Below are positions 1 to 5,566 of a stretch of DNA of 8,790 bases, piece after piece. The notes beneath the pieces were generated by a model. It was not told the origin of the DNA and made no database searches. It saw only the letters and a list, made by a program, of their open reading frames with translations. Origin of the DNA: an uncultured Porphyromonadaceae bacterium (GTDB taxonomy: Bacteria; Bacteroidota; Bacteroidia; Bacteroidales; Muribaculaceae); assembly GCA_900555165.1 (NCBI GenBank), contig USKE01000081.1, forward strand, positions 1 through 8,790, read 5' to 3'. The stretch's first letter is position 1. Every line of letters starts with the position of its first letter. The translations under genes were made by a program, and so were the position numbers.

Positions 1-35
1 AAAACAACAGGGGGGCGCCGTCTGGCGCCCCCCTG
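1..35 (-). terminator. Intrinsic terminator of the exbB-exbD-exbD-tonB operon
   Basis: A perfect GC-rich inverted repeat (10-19 with 24-33, four-base loop 20-23) extends by two more pairs (8-9 with 34-35). Read on the minus strand it is followed by the U-rich tail TTGTTTT (7 to 1). It begins 22 bases after the tonB stop codon. The T-tract exists only on the minus-strand side, so it should terminate the tonB operon rather than act in both directions. Confidence 0.9.
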
Positions 36-57
36 CCTGTATTGGGGTTTGCGGGTA

Positions 58-918
58 TTACTGCTGGAGCTTGAAGTTGATGGGCAGCGTGTACCATACC
101 TGCACCGCACGACCGTTCATCTTGCCGGGAATGAATTTCGGCAGAGCCTTCACGACGCGCTGGGCCTCTCTGTCAAGATCGGGGTCCTTGCCGCGGAGCA
201 CTTCCACACGGCCGATCGAGCCGTCTTCCTTCACGACGAAACGTACTGTCACACGGCCCTGGATATTGTTTTCAGCGGCCATCTGGGGGTATTTGAGGTG
301 AGAGGCGATCCACTTGTAGAGTTCGGCGTCGCCACCGGGGAACTGAGGCATCTGCTCAACCGCGGTGAAGATTTCCTCTTTCTTGGGTTCGGGTTTCTTC
401 TCCTCAACGATAACCTCCTCTTTGTGTTCGCGCACAACGTTGAGGTCATCTGTACCCTGGTCAAATGTTGTTGCACCGGCAGCGGCGGTCGACTCCTGCA
501 CCTCGTCTTTCGAGGTGATATCCTCCTGCACCTCGTTGTCGGCTACCACAGCGATCTGGGTATCCTTGATGGTGTTGAGGATTTCTTCGGGAGTCGCCTG
601 CTCGGGCTCGGGCTCCTGCACGGCCTGCTGCTCCTCCTCGGGTTCTTCAGCCTCTGCCTCCTCGGCCAGCTGGGCGAGCTGCTGCTCGAGCTGGGCCTGG
701 AGCTGTGCCTCGTACTGGGCACGGCGGAAGTCTGAATACATGCCCCAGAAGTAACCGCCGATGAGCACCAGCACAAGACCGATTATGGTGAACAACACCG
801 CGCGGTTGTGACGGCGCGCGCTCTGGCGGCGCAGCTGGTATGCACCGAACTCTTTGTTCTTGCCTTCAAAGACAATGTCGGTCCATTCGTTTGATGAGAG
901 ATCTACATCTTTTGCCAT
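58..918 (-). CDS. tonB: TonB energy transducer protein
   Basis: This protein of 286 residues links the ExbB/ExbD motor in the inner membrane to TonB-dependent transporters in the outer membrane. Residues 11-31 hold the Bacteroidota-type cytoplasmic motif with NKEFGAYQLR. One transmembrane helix spans about 39-61, with a positively charged stretch before it. Ser33 and His37 just before the helix have the SxxxH spacing that is functionally important in E. coli TonB; their equivalence is inference. A Glu/Gln/Ala-rich, probably coiled-coil segment (62-100) and an acidic linker follow, with only a short Lys/Glu/Pro patch at 172-182. The C-terminal TonB domain starts near 184 (MPQFPGG) and includes the LKYPQ motif (Tyr210-Pro211), GRV.VRFVV..DG and a final WYTLPINFKL strand. 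It is the last gene of the operon, 48 bases after exbD-2. No strong Shine-Dalgarno is seen upstream, only AAGAAG. Confidence 0.95.
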   Translation of the reverse strand: MAKDVDLSSNEWTDIVFEGKNKEFGAYQLRRQSARRHNRAVLFTIIGLVLVLIGGYFWGMYSDFRRAQYEAQLQAQLEQQLAQLAEEAEAEEPEEEQQAVQEPEPEQATPEEILNTIKDTQIAVVADNEVQEDITSKDEVQESTAAAGATTFDQGTDDLNVVREHKEEVIVEEKKPEPKKEEIFTAVEQMPQFPGGDAELYKWIASHLKYPQMAAENNIQGRVTVRFVVKEDGSIGRVEVLRGKDPDLDREAQRVVKALPKFIPGKMNGRAVQVWYTLPINFKLQQ

Positions 919-966
919 GTTGATTCTTCTTTTGATCGGTTAGAAAATATATAGAAACTCTCTTGA

Positions 967-1683
967 TTACTTCTTATCGTTGGCGTGAGCCTTCTGATAC
1001 TCGGGAGTGGCCTCTACCATGCCGAGATCCTCTTCAGAGGGGATACCGATCTGGTAACGCGAGATCTGGTTGATCTGCATCTCGTCGAGGGCGGCGATGA
1101 CGCTTTCCCACGAGGCGTTGTTGAGAGGCTTGATGATCACTACAGGGCGGGTGAGCTCAGAGTTGTTACGGATCTTCTTGGCAGCCTCCTGGAACTGTTC
1201 CTCGGTGATCTGCTTGTTGCGCCATTCGTTTTTCTTCTCCTCAACCTGCTTGAGCACTTCCTCGTTGCGTTTGTGGAGAATCTGGCGGATACCCTTCAGC
1301 TCTTTGCCGACGTTACCCTCGAATTTCGACACCAGAATCGACGACGAGACGATCTTGTCGCCGCTCTTCTCGAAGAGGGGCTGGCCGAAATAGTAGTACA
1401 CTGTGTTGTCCTTCACACCGCCGTTCTCGTCGTAGGTGGTGTCGAGGATCAGTGTCACGGCTTCTGATTCCTTGGCCTTCTGCAGGTCTTCCTGCTGCAC
1501 CTTTTCATTGGTAGGCAGGGAGATGCTCAAGGTCTGAGACTTGATCATGGTGGTACACAGCATGAAGAACGTGATCAGAAGCATGTTCATATCAACCATA
1601 GGGGTAAAGTCGACATGAATTGACATCTTTTTCTGGGCGCCTTTTTTCTTCTTGCCGCCCGATGACTGTTCAATCTGTGCCAT
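967..1683 (-). CDS. exbD: ExbD-family biopolymer transport protein, second copy
   Basis: This 238-residue ExbD-family protein is anchored in the inner membrane and is a subunit of the TonB motor. A Lys-rich cytoplasmic tail (11-19) precedes the motif DFTPMVDMNMLLITFFML. Asp31 in the single transmembrane helix (about 28-48) aligns with the essential Asp25 of E. coli ExbD. The rest is periplasmic: a Ser/Leu-Pro-Thr strand (SLPTNEK), a long charged, probably helical insertion rich in Lys/Glu (about 130-175), and an ExbD-like C-terminal fold with VVIIKPLNNASWESVI and DEMQ. It is clearly longer than E. coli ExbD (141 residues) because of the insertion. Only two bases separate its ATG from the stop codon of the other exbD, so the two are very likely translationally coupled. 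It is distinct in sequence from that copy, as is common in Bacteroidota. Confidence 0.9.
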   Translation of the reverse strand: MAQIEQSSGGKKKKGAQKKMSIHVDFTPMVDMNMLLITFFMLCTTMIKSQTLSISLPTNEKVQQEDLQKAKESEAVTLILDTTYDENGGVKDNTVYYYFGQPLFEKSGDKIVSSSILVSKFEGNVGKELKGIRQILHKRNEEVLKQVEEKKNEWRNKQITEEQFQEAAKKIRNNSELTRPVVIIKPLNNASWESVIAALDEMQINQISRYQIGIPSEEDLGMVEATPEYQKAHANDKK

Positions 1684-1685
1684 GG

Positions 1686-2447
1686 TTAGTCTGCTTCGGT
1701 TTTAAGGGCAGTCATGACTGAGAATTTGTTCATCTTGATGGTCTGAAGGTTGTCGAGCACTTTCTGGATGGTCTCGTACTTTGTACCGCGGTCAGACTTG
1801 ACAGCGATGCCTTCACCCTTCTGGATGGCGTCATGAATGTTGGTGTTGTCAGAATTGTAGATAGCGCGCATCCACATCTGGAACTCGTTTGTGACAAGCG
1901 AGTTGCCGGCCTCGTCCTTGTAGACGATCTCTTTGAAGGGGATGCCGACGTCAGAGGGTTTCAGCGAACCGATGACCACGGGCTTGTTTGCTGTCTGACC
2001 CAGGAACTCGTCCTGTTTGGTCTGGTCGAGCATCAGGAACTCGTGCATCTTCTCGATGGGCACGCCGAAGGTGGCGTTCTTTTGGAATTTCAGGATGTCA
2101 ACATTGGTGATACCCGCGTCTTTGCCGGTCTTGGCCTTGTAGTCGGCGGCAACGGTGCGGAGCACTTCGCCACGTACGGCTTCAGAGCCCCATTTCTCGG
2201 CATTGTCGGGGTCGGCGTCACCGGCGATGCCCAGGAATACCTGGCCGGCCGGGCTGACGAGCACGTTCACCACGTTTGAAGTCGGTACCTTGATCTCAGA
2301 AACAGACGACGGGGTGATTACCGTGACGGGCTCTTTCTGGAGGAAGGTTGAAGTCAACATGAAGAAAGTAAGCAAAAGAACGGTAACGTCACTCATCGCG
2401 GTCATGTCGATGAGGGTACTCTTTCTTTTAATTTTTACTTTTCCCAT
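1686..2447 (-). CDS. exbD: ExbD-family biopolymer transport protein, first copy
   Basis: This 253-residue ExbD-family subunit of the TonB motor starts with a short basic cytoplasmic tail (KVKIKRK). A transmembrane helix (about 15-36) follows, with DMTAMSDVTVLLLTFFML; Asp20 sits where the ion-carrying Asp25 of E. coli ExbD lies. The periplasmic part begins with a strand region (VTVITPSSVSEIKVP), then NVVNVLVSPAGQVFLGI, a long central insertion (about 75-205), and a typical ExbD end (AVKSDRGTKYETIQKVLDNLQTIKMNKFSVMT). The helix and tail differ from those of the downstream copy, so the motor may use the two as unlike partners; this is inference. It lies 59 bases after exbB. There is no evident Shine-Dalgarno before the ATG, only A/T-rich sequence, as usual in Bacteroidota. 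Confidence 0.92.
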   Translation of the reverse strand: MGKVKIKRKSTLIDMTAMSDVTVLLLTFFMLTSTFLQKEPVTVITPSSVSEIKVPTSNVVNVLVSPAGQVFLGIAGDADPDNAEKWGSEAVRGEVLRTVAADYKAKTGKDAGITNVDILKFQKNATFGVPIEKMHEFLMLDQTKQDEFLGQTANKPVVIGSLKPSDVGIPFKEIVYKDEAGNSLVTNEFQMWMRAIYNSDNTNIHDAIQKGEGIAVKSDRGTKYETIQKVLDNLQTIKMNKFSVMTALKTEAD

Positions 2448-2506
2448 ATTTACTCAAGTTAAACTGATTGATATTTGTTTAGGTTGGTCTAACAGGTAAA
2501 CTGGGA

Positions 2507-3385
2507 TCAGTGGGTAGCGGCGAACGACTGAACGATAGAGAAACCGATCTCGTCGATAGCGTAGGTGAGGTTATCGATCTTGTTGGTGTAGAAGTTGTAA
2601 GAGATAACGGCGAAGGCACCGGTGGCGATACCGAAGGCGGTGTTCACAAGGGCCTCAGAGATACCGGTCGACAGCTCAGACGAGTCGGGAGCACCCGATG
2701 CCGACAGAGCCTGGAACGATTTGATCATACCGAGCACGGTACCGAGCAGACCGACCAGAGTACCCAGAGTGGTGAGGGTAGCGACGATGGGGAGGTTCTG
2801 CTGCAGAGAGGGCATCTCGATGGCGGTAGCCTCTTCAACCTCTTTCTGGAGGGTGGCGATCTTCTGCTCTTTGGTCAGGACGGTGTTCTTGTCCATCTCC
2901 TCATAGCGGGTGAGGGCAGCCGAAACAACAGCGGCTACTGAACCTTTCTGTTTTTTGCAGAGAGCCTGTGCACCGGCGATGTCGTTGCGCTCGAGGCATT
3001 TCTTCACGTTGGCTACGAAGGTAGCGATCGAGCCGGTACCTTTGGCCGACTTCAGGGCGATGGCACGCTCTACAGACAGCACGATAACGGTGAGGAAGAG
3101 GGTCTGCAGGATAGGCACGATGATACCGCCTTTGAACACGGTGCCGATCAGGTCGATGGGATGGTCTTTGGCAAATTCCTCGCCGGCAAACCACATAGAG
3201 GCGCCCTGGAACTCGGTCTCGAAGTGCGAGGGATTACCGAACACGAAGAGGAAGAGGCATACGGCGATTACAAAGCAGGCGATGATCACCAGGAACGCAT
3301 TCTTGATACCACGCACGTTTGTACCGGGCTTGAGGTTACCCTCGGGGCGCTTTGCCGCAACGGGATTGGGCTTTTGAGCTTCCAT
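2507..3385 (-). CDS. exbB: ExbB/MotA/TolQ-family proton channel subunit
   Basis: This 292-residue protein is the stator-like core of the TonB motor and conducts ions with ExbD. Four transmembrane helices are visible at about 30-50, 88-108, 197-221 and 244-266. The first is extra compared with the three of E. coli ExbB and would place the basic N-terminal tail in the cytoplasm. A large cytoplasmic region (about 109-196, with SVERAIALKS, GAQALCKKQKG and KEVEEATAIEM) lies between helices 2 and 3. Helix 3 carries the Gly/Thr/Leu-rich core TLGTLVGLLGTVLGMIKSF. Helix 4 starts GISEALVNTAFGIATGAFAV; Glu244 matches the essential Glu176 of E. coli ExbB from memory of that sequence. It is the first gene of the operon. 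The ATG has an A/T-rich upstream region and no Shine-Dalgarno. Confidence 0.94.
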   Translation of the reverse strand: MEAQKPNPVAAKRPEGNLKPGTNVRGIKNAFLVIIACFVIAVCLFLFVFGNPSHFETEFQGASMWFAGEEFAKDHPIDLIGTVFKGGIIVPILQTLFLTVIVLSVERAIALKSAKGTGSIATFVANVKKCLERNDIAGAQALCKKQKGSVAAVVSAALTRYEEMDKNTVLTKEQKIATLQKEVEEATAIEMPSLQQNLPIVATLTTLGTLVGLLGTVLGMIKSFQALSASGAPDSSELSTGISEALVNTAFGIATGAFAVISYNFYTNKIDNLTYAIDEIGFSIVQSFAATH

Positions 3386-3442
3386 AATTTGAATAAGTAC
3401 TTTTTAGAATTGAATGATATTAATAATGATAGTATTCTCCAT

Positions 3443-3456
3443 ACTGAGTACTGAGT
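3443..3456. repeat. Tandem heptamer ACTGAGT x2
   Basis: Two adjacent identical copies of ACTGAGT (3443-3449 and 3450-3456) lie about 60 bases upstream of the exbB start codon, overlapping the 3' arm of a small hairpin at 3431-3445. Two copies of seven bases could arise by chance, and no function is assigned. Confidence 0.6.
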
Positions 3457-3544
3457 TTGAGTTGCCGGGTGCGCACCTGGGGGCACGCCAAGACTCGGGA
3501 ATCATCAGAATAACGGCCGTTTTCCACGATTATTACCCCGGAAG

Positions 3545-3623
3545 GCACCGGACAAGGCGCGGAATGAGTTAAATTATGTGAGGCTTCAAGGCTCTGACAG
3601 GCGGTTTGGGCTTTGCACCGGAC
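3545..3623. repeat. Direct nonamer repeat GCACCGGAC, 70 bases apart
   Basis: The nonamer GCACCGGAC occurs at 3545-3553 and 3615-3623, a centre distance of exactly 70 bases. On the transcribed strand of the exbB leader it reads GTCCGGTGC. The GC-rich repeat stands out in the intergenic region, but I know of no factor that binds it. Confidence 0.55.
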
Positions 3624-3697
3624 TACTTAGCTTTCATGGCAAATTAAACACTGACCAACAATCGTTGAAGCTGTTTGCAAGATTTAATCCACTGGCC

Positions 3698-3715
3698 TTA
3701 TGCCGGTTGGCATAA
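3698..3715. repeat. Hairpin TTATGCC-GGTT-GGCATAA
   Basis: A perfect seven-base inverted repeat (3698-3704 with 3709-3715) has a four-base loop. It lies roughly 25 bases downstream of the predicted exbB-operon transcription start, so it would form near the 5' end of that RNA. It is followed by no T-run on either strand, so it is not a terminator. A role in protecting or regulating the RNA is possible but only inferred. Confidence 0.6.
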
Positions 3716-3744
3716 CGGGAAACAGGCTTAGCAAATGCTAATTG

Positions 3745-3775
3745 CAAATTTATCACTATATTTTAAACTGACAAA
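3745..3775 (-). promoter_or_regulatory. Bacteroidota-type promoter for exbB operon
   Basis: On the minus strand the -33 element TTTG (3775-3772) is followed after exactly 19 bases by TAAATTTG (3752-3745). This is a full match to the Bacteroides primary-sigma consensus TTTG-N19-21-TAnnTTTG. Transcription would begin near 3738, giving a leader of about 350 nt before the exbB start at 3385. No equally good match was found nearer exbB; TTAATTTG (3647-3640) is a weaker -7 candidate without a matching -33. Confidence 0.72.
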
Positions 3776-3994
3776 ATTTTAGTCATAAATTTTAACAAAG
3801 TTTCTCATTGTCATGATAAAGATGTACAATTACAGCGGTATATGTGCCGTATTCTCCACAGCACCGCCCCATACAGCCGGCGCCCGCAAGCCGATACGGA
3901 CACTGCAACAGATGGCACGACATAATGCACAGGCATACATCGTGCGGTCACTTGATTTTTCAGTGAATTTTAATGGCACGGATACAACAGTTTA
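3776..3994. other. Core of divergent intergenic region, no gene seen
   Basis: Between the promoter of the tonB operon and the region of the nqr promoter there is AT-rich sequence with a less AT-rich patch at about 3835-3910. A 60-codon open frame at 3813-3995 on the plus strand exists, but its Thr/Ala/Ser mixture has no domain or signal pattern and it stops inside the nqr promoter region. I see no RNA gene or mobile-element trace. Confidence 0.5.
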
Positions 3995-4006
3995 ACAAAA
4001 TTTTGT
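3995..4006. promoter_or_regulatory. 12-base palindrome ACAAAATTTTGT, possible operator
   Basis: This perfect palindrome lies two bases upstream of the nqr -7 element, inside what would be the promoter spacer. Ten of its bases (ACAAAATTTT) recur at 3771-3780, overlapping the -33 element of the divergent exbB promoter. The position would suit a shared repressor or activator, but the motif is simple AT sequence and chance is a real alternative. Confidence 0.3.
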
Positions 4007-4008
4007 AG

Positions 4009-4016
4009 TAACTTTG
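4009..4016 (+). promoter_or_regulatory. Probable nqr operon promoter, -7 element
   Basis: TAACTTTG, followed by C, matches the Bacteroidota -7 consensus TAnnTTTG exactly. No TTTG is found 19-21 bases upstream, where the sequence is ACAAC; the nearest T-rich candidate, TTTA (3991), is too close. Either the -33 is degenerate or an activator is needed. The start would be near 4022, giving an nqrA leader of about 140 nt. Confidence 0.6.
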
Positions 4017-4161
4017 CAGGCAGAAAACGCAATTGGCGAAATTTTTCCTTAATTCATGCCCCGCGTCCTCTCCTCCCGTTCCCGCTGTCGTGCATTCACG
4101 GGGCACCTTTACCCGCACGCCGACATTATCACACTACCCCTGAAAGCCCATTATTATAAAT
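4017..4161 (+). other. 5' leader of nqrA
   Basis: About 140 bases lie between the predicted start of transcription and the nqrA ATG. A seven-base inverted repeat, TGCCCCG (4057-4063) with CGGGGCA (4099-4105), would close a loop of 35 bases that is strongly pyrimidine-rich (CTCTCCTCCCGTTCCC). No Shine-Dalgarno is present; the bases before the ATG are ATTATTATAAAT, typical of Bacteroidota. No known riboswitch is recognised. Confidence 0.4.
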
Positions 4162-5511
4162 ATGAGTATTGGAATCAAACTGAAGAAGGGTCTCGACCTG
4201 CATCTTGCCGGCGGCATCACCGACAGCGCCCCCGCGGCGAAAGTGATGCCGGCACAGGTTGCCGTCGTGCCCGACGATTTCTGTGGCATCGTGCCTAAGA
4301 CCGAAGTCCGTGAGGGCGACACTGTCGCCGCCGGTGCGCCGCTGTTGCGCTCAAAGGCATGTGAGGACCTCAAGATCGTTTCGCCCGTCGCCGGGCGTGT
4401 CGTGGCCGTGGAGCGCGGCGCCCGACGCAAAATTGAGCGCGTGATCGTGGAAACCGACCCCAAAGGCGACGTAGCGAAGGCCGACATCAGCCGGATATTC
4501 ACATCGGGCGCCGAGGCTCGCAAATTCCTGCTCGGCTCGGGACTCTGGGCCATGACCCGCCAGCGCCCGTACGCTATCGTCACCGACCCCCAGGCCACAA
4601 TACGCGACATCTTCGTCACCGGTTTTGACTCGGCTCCCCTGGCCTGGTCAAAACAGACATTCACCCCCGACGAGGTAAAGGCTCTCGAGGCCGGCGTGCG
4701 CCTGCTCTCGCTCGTCACCGAAGGGAAAGTATATGTGAGCCGCCGCGACGGCATCGGGCTGCCCGACCTGAAAGGTGCCGAGATGGTGGATGTAGCCGGC
4801 CCGCACCCCGCGGGAACGGCCGGCCCGGTAATCGCCGCCATCCGACCCGTGAACAAGGGCGAGACGGTGATGACTCTCGACATCCAGACCCTGTGGCGCA
4901 TAGGCTCGGCCGCCCTCACAGGCGTGGTGCCCATGACCACCACCGTTGCCCTGACAGGCTCCGAGATCACGAATCCCGGCCTTGTCGACACCGTGATCGG
5001 CGCCTCGCTGGCCGACCTGCTCAAAGGCCGCGTGGCCGACGACCACCGCCACCACCGCGTGATTTCTGGCAATGTGCTCACAGGCACCGCCTGCCCCGCC
5101 GACGGCTACCTGCGCTTCCCCTACACCCAGGTGACCGTGATTCCCGAAGGTGACGACGTTGACGAATTCATGGGCTGGGCATCGCTCTCTCCGAAGAAGA
5201 TGAGTACCTCGGCATCGTTCCCGGGGCACTTCCTGGGGCGCAAGCTCTTCAAACCGGACGCACGTCTGCTCGGCGGACGCCGCGCCATGATCATGAGTGG
5301 CGAATACGACAAGGTGTTCCCCATGGACATCCTGCCCGAATATCTCGTCAAAGCCATCCTTGCCAAAGATATCGACCGCATGGAGAAACTCGGCATCTAC
5401 GAGGTTGCACCCGAGGATTTCGCCCTGGCCGAATATGCCGACACCTCGAAACTCGAGCTGCAGAAAATCGTGCGCGAAGGCCTCGACTACCTGCGCAAGG
5501 AGCTGTCGTGA
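4162..5511 (+). CDS. nqrA: Na+-translocating NADH-quinone reductase subunit A
   Basis: NqrA is the large hydrophilic subunit at the cytoplasmic face of the sodium-pumping NADH:quinone oxidoreductase and has been linked to quinone binding. Its 449 residues match the usual size of about 445. It opens with the family signature IKLKKGLDLHLAGG. A barrel-sandwich domain like that of lipoyl proteins follows (28-97), including KTEVREGDTVAAGAPLL and SPVAGRVVAVERGARRKIE. The C-terminal part has FLGRKLF, RAMIMSGEYDKVFPMDILPEYL and LAEYADTSKLELQKIVREG. The proteobacterial proteins, as I recall, carry a Cys-Pro motif (CTxVCPxK) where this one has LAEYADTSK (422-430). It has no hydrophobic helix. It heads the operon, and the ATG fits the family N-terminus exactly. 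Confidence 0.95.
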   Translation: MSIGIKLKKGLDLHLAGGITDSAPAAKVMPAQVAVVPDDFCGIVPKTEVREGDTVAAGAPLLRSKACEDLKIVSPVAGRVVAVERGARRKIERVIVETDPKGDVAKADISRIFTSGAEARKFLLGSGLWAMTRQRPYAIVTDPQATIRDIFVTGFDSAPLAWSKQTFTPDEVKALEAGVRLLSLVTEGKVYVSRRDGIGLPDLKGAEMVDVAGPHPAGTAGPVIAAIRPVNKGETVMTLDIQTLWRIGSAALTGVVPMTTTVALTGSEITNPGLVDTVIGASLADLLKGRVADDHRHHRVISGNVLTGTACPADGYLRFPYTQVTVIPEGDDVDEFMGWASLSPKKMSTSASFPGHFLGRKLFKPDARLLGGRRAMIMSGEYDKVFPMDILPEYLVKAILAKDIDRMEKLGIYEVAPEDFALAEYADTSKLELQKIVREGLDYLRKELS

Positions 5512-5566
5512 CACCCCACGCGACCATCATAAAGAAAAACATCAACTCACGATAAAACCTGACGCT

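Larger units (their letters stand above)
3386..3744 (-). other. Probable long 5' leader of the exbB operon, no gene seen
   Basis: These 359 bases lie between exbB and the minus-strand promoter at 3745-3775. No open frame with protein-like composition is seen on either strand. The AT-rich part next to exbB (3386-3440) contains a small hairpin, AGTAT/ATACT (3431-3445). The middle is GC-rich and holds palindromes GGTGCGCACC (3469-3478) and AACGGCCGTT (3512-3521) plus a repeated nonamer. Further up is a clean hairpin at 3698-3715. I do not recognise a known riboswitch or small RNA family in it. It could be a regulated leader, contain a small RNA, or simply be spacer if a closer promoter is used. 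Confidence 0.45.

Noticed and set aside
49..735. 228-codon open frame antisense to tonB
   Set aside because: Leu/Gly/Phe-rich translation arises from the Glu/Gln/Lys codons of tonB read backwards. It also overlaps the tonB terminator side and has no own signals.
3605..3635. Plus-strand TTTG-N19-TAGCTTTC resembling a promoter
   Set aside because: The -7 element has a mismatch in its last base, there is no gene for 500 bases downstream, and a much better -7 element lies close to nqrA at 4009. Likely chance.
3690..3727. Plus-strand stretch CCACTG, hairpin, CGGGAA resembling part of a cobalamin riboswitch
   Set aside because: Only this segment is similar. The upstream GGGAA...GGTG core and the CCCGC...ACTGT part and B12 box are not found, and its direction would be towards nqrA more than 430 bases away.
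3813..3995. 60-codon open frame on the plus strand in the intergenic region
   Set aside because: Composition is not protein-like, no domain or signal is seen, there is no Shine-Dalgarno or promoter, and it runs into the nqr promoter region.
4134..5087. 317-codon open frame antisense to nqrA
   Set aside because: It is a shadow of the GC-rich nqrA codons: rich in Ser, Arg, Thr and Pro with no recognisable domain. The sense frame is an unmistakable nqrA.
4648..5514. 288-codon antisense open frame over the 3' half of nqrA
   Set aside because: Rich in His, Gly, Ala and Val, typical of the reverse complement of a GC-rich gene; no family features.
5297..5566. N-terminal extension of nqrB reaching 90 codons into nqrA
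   Set aside because: The extra residues are nqrA read in another frame (Ser/Pro/Arg-rich) and match nothing in NqrB, which begins at about 5567.
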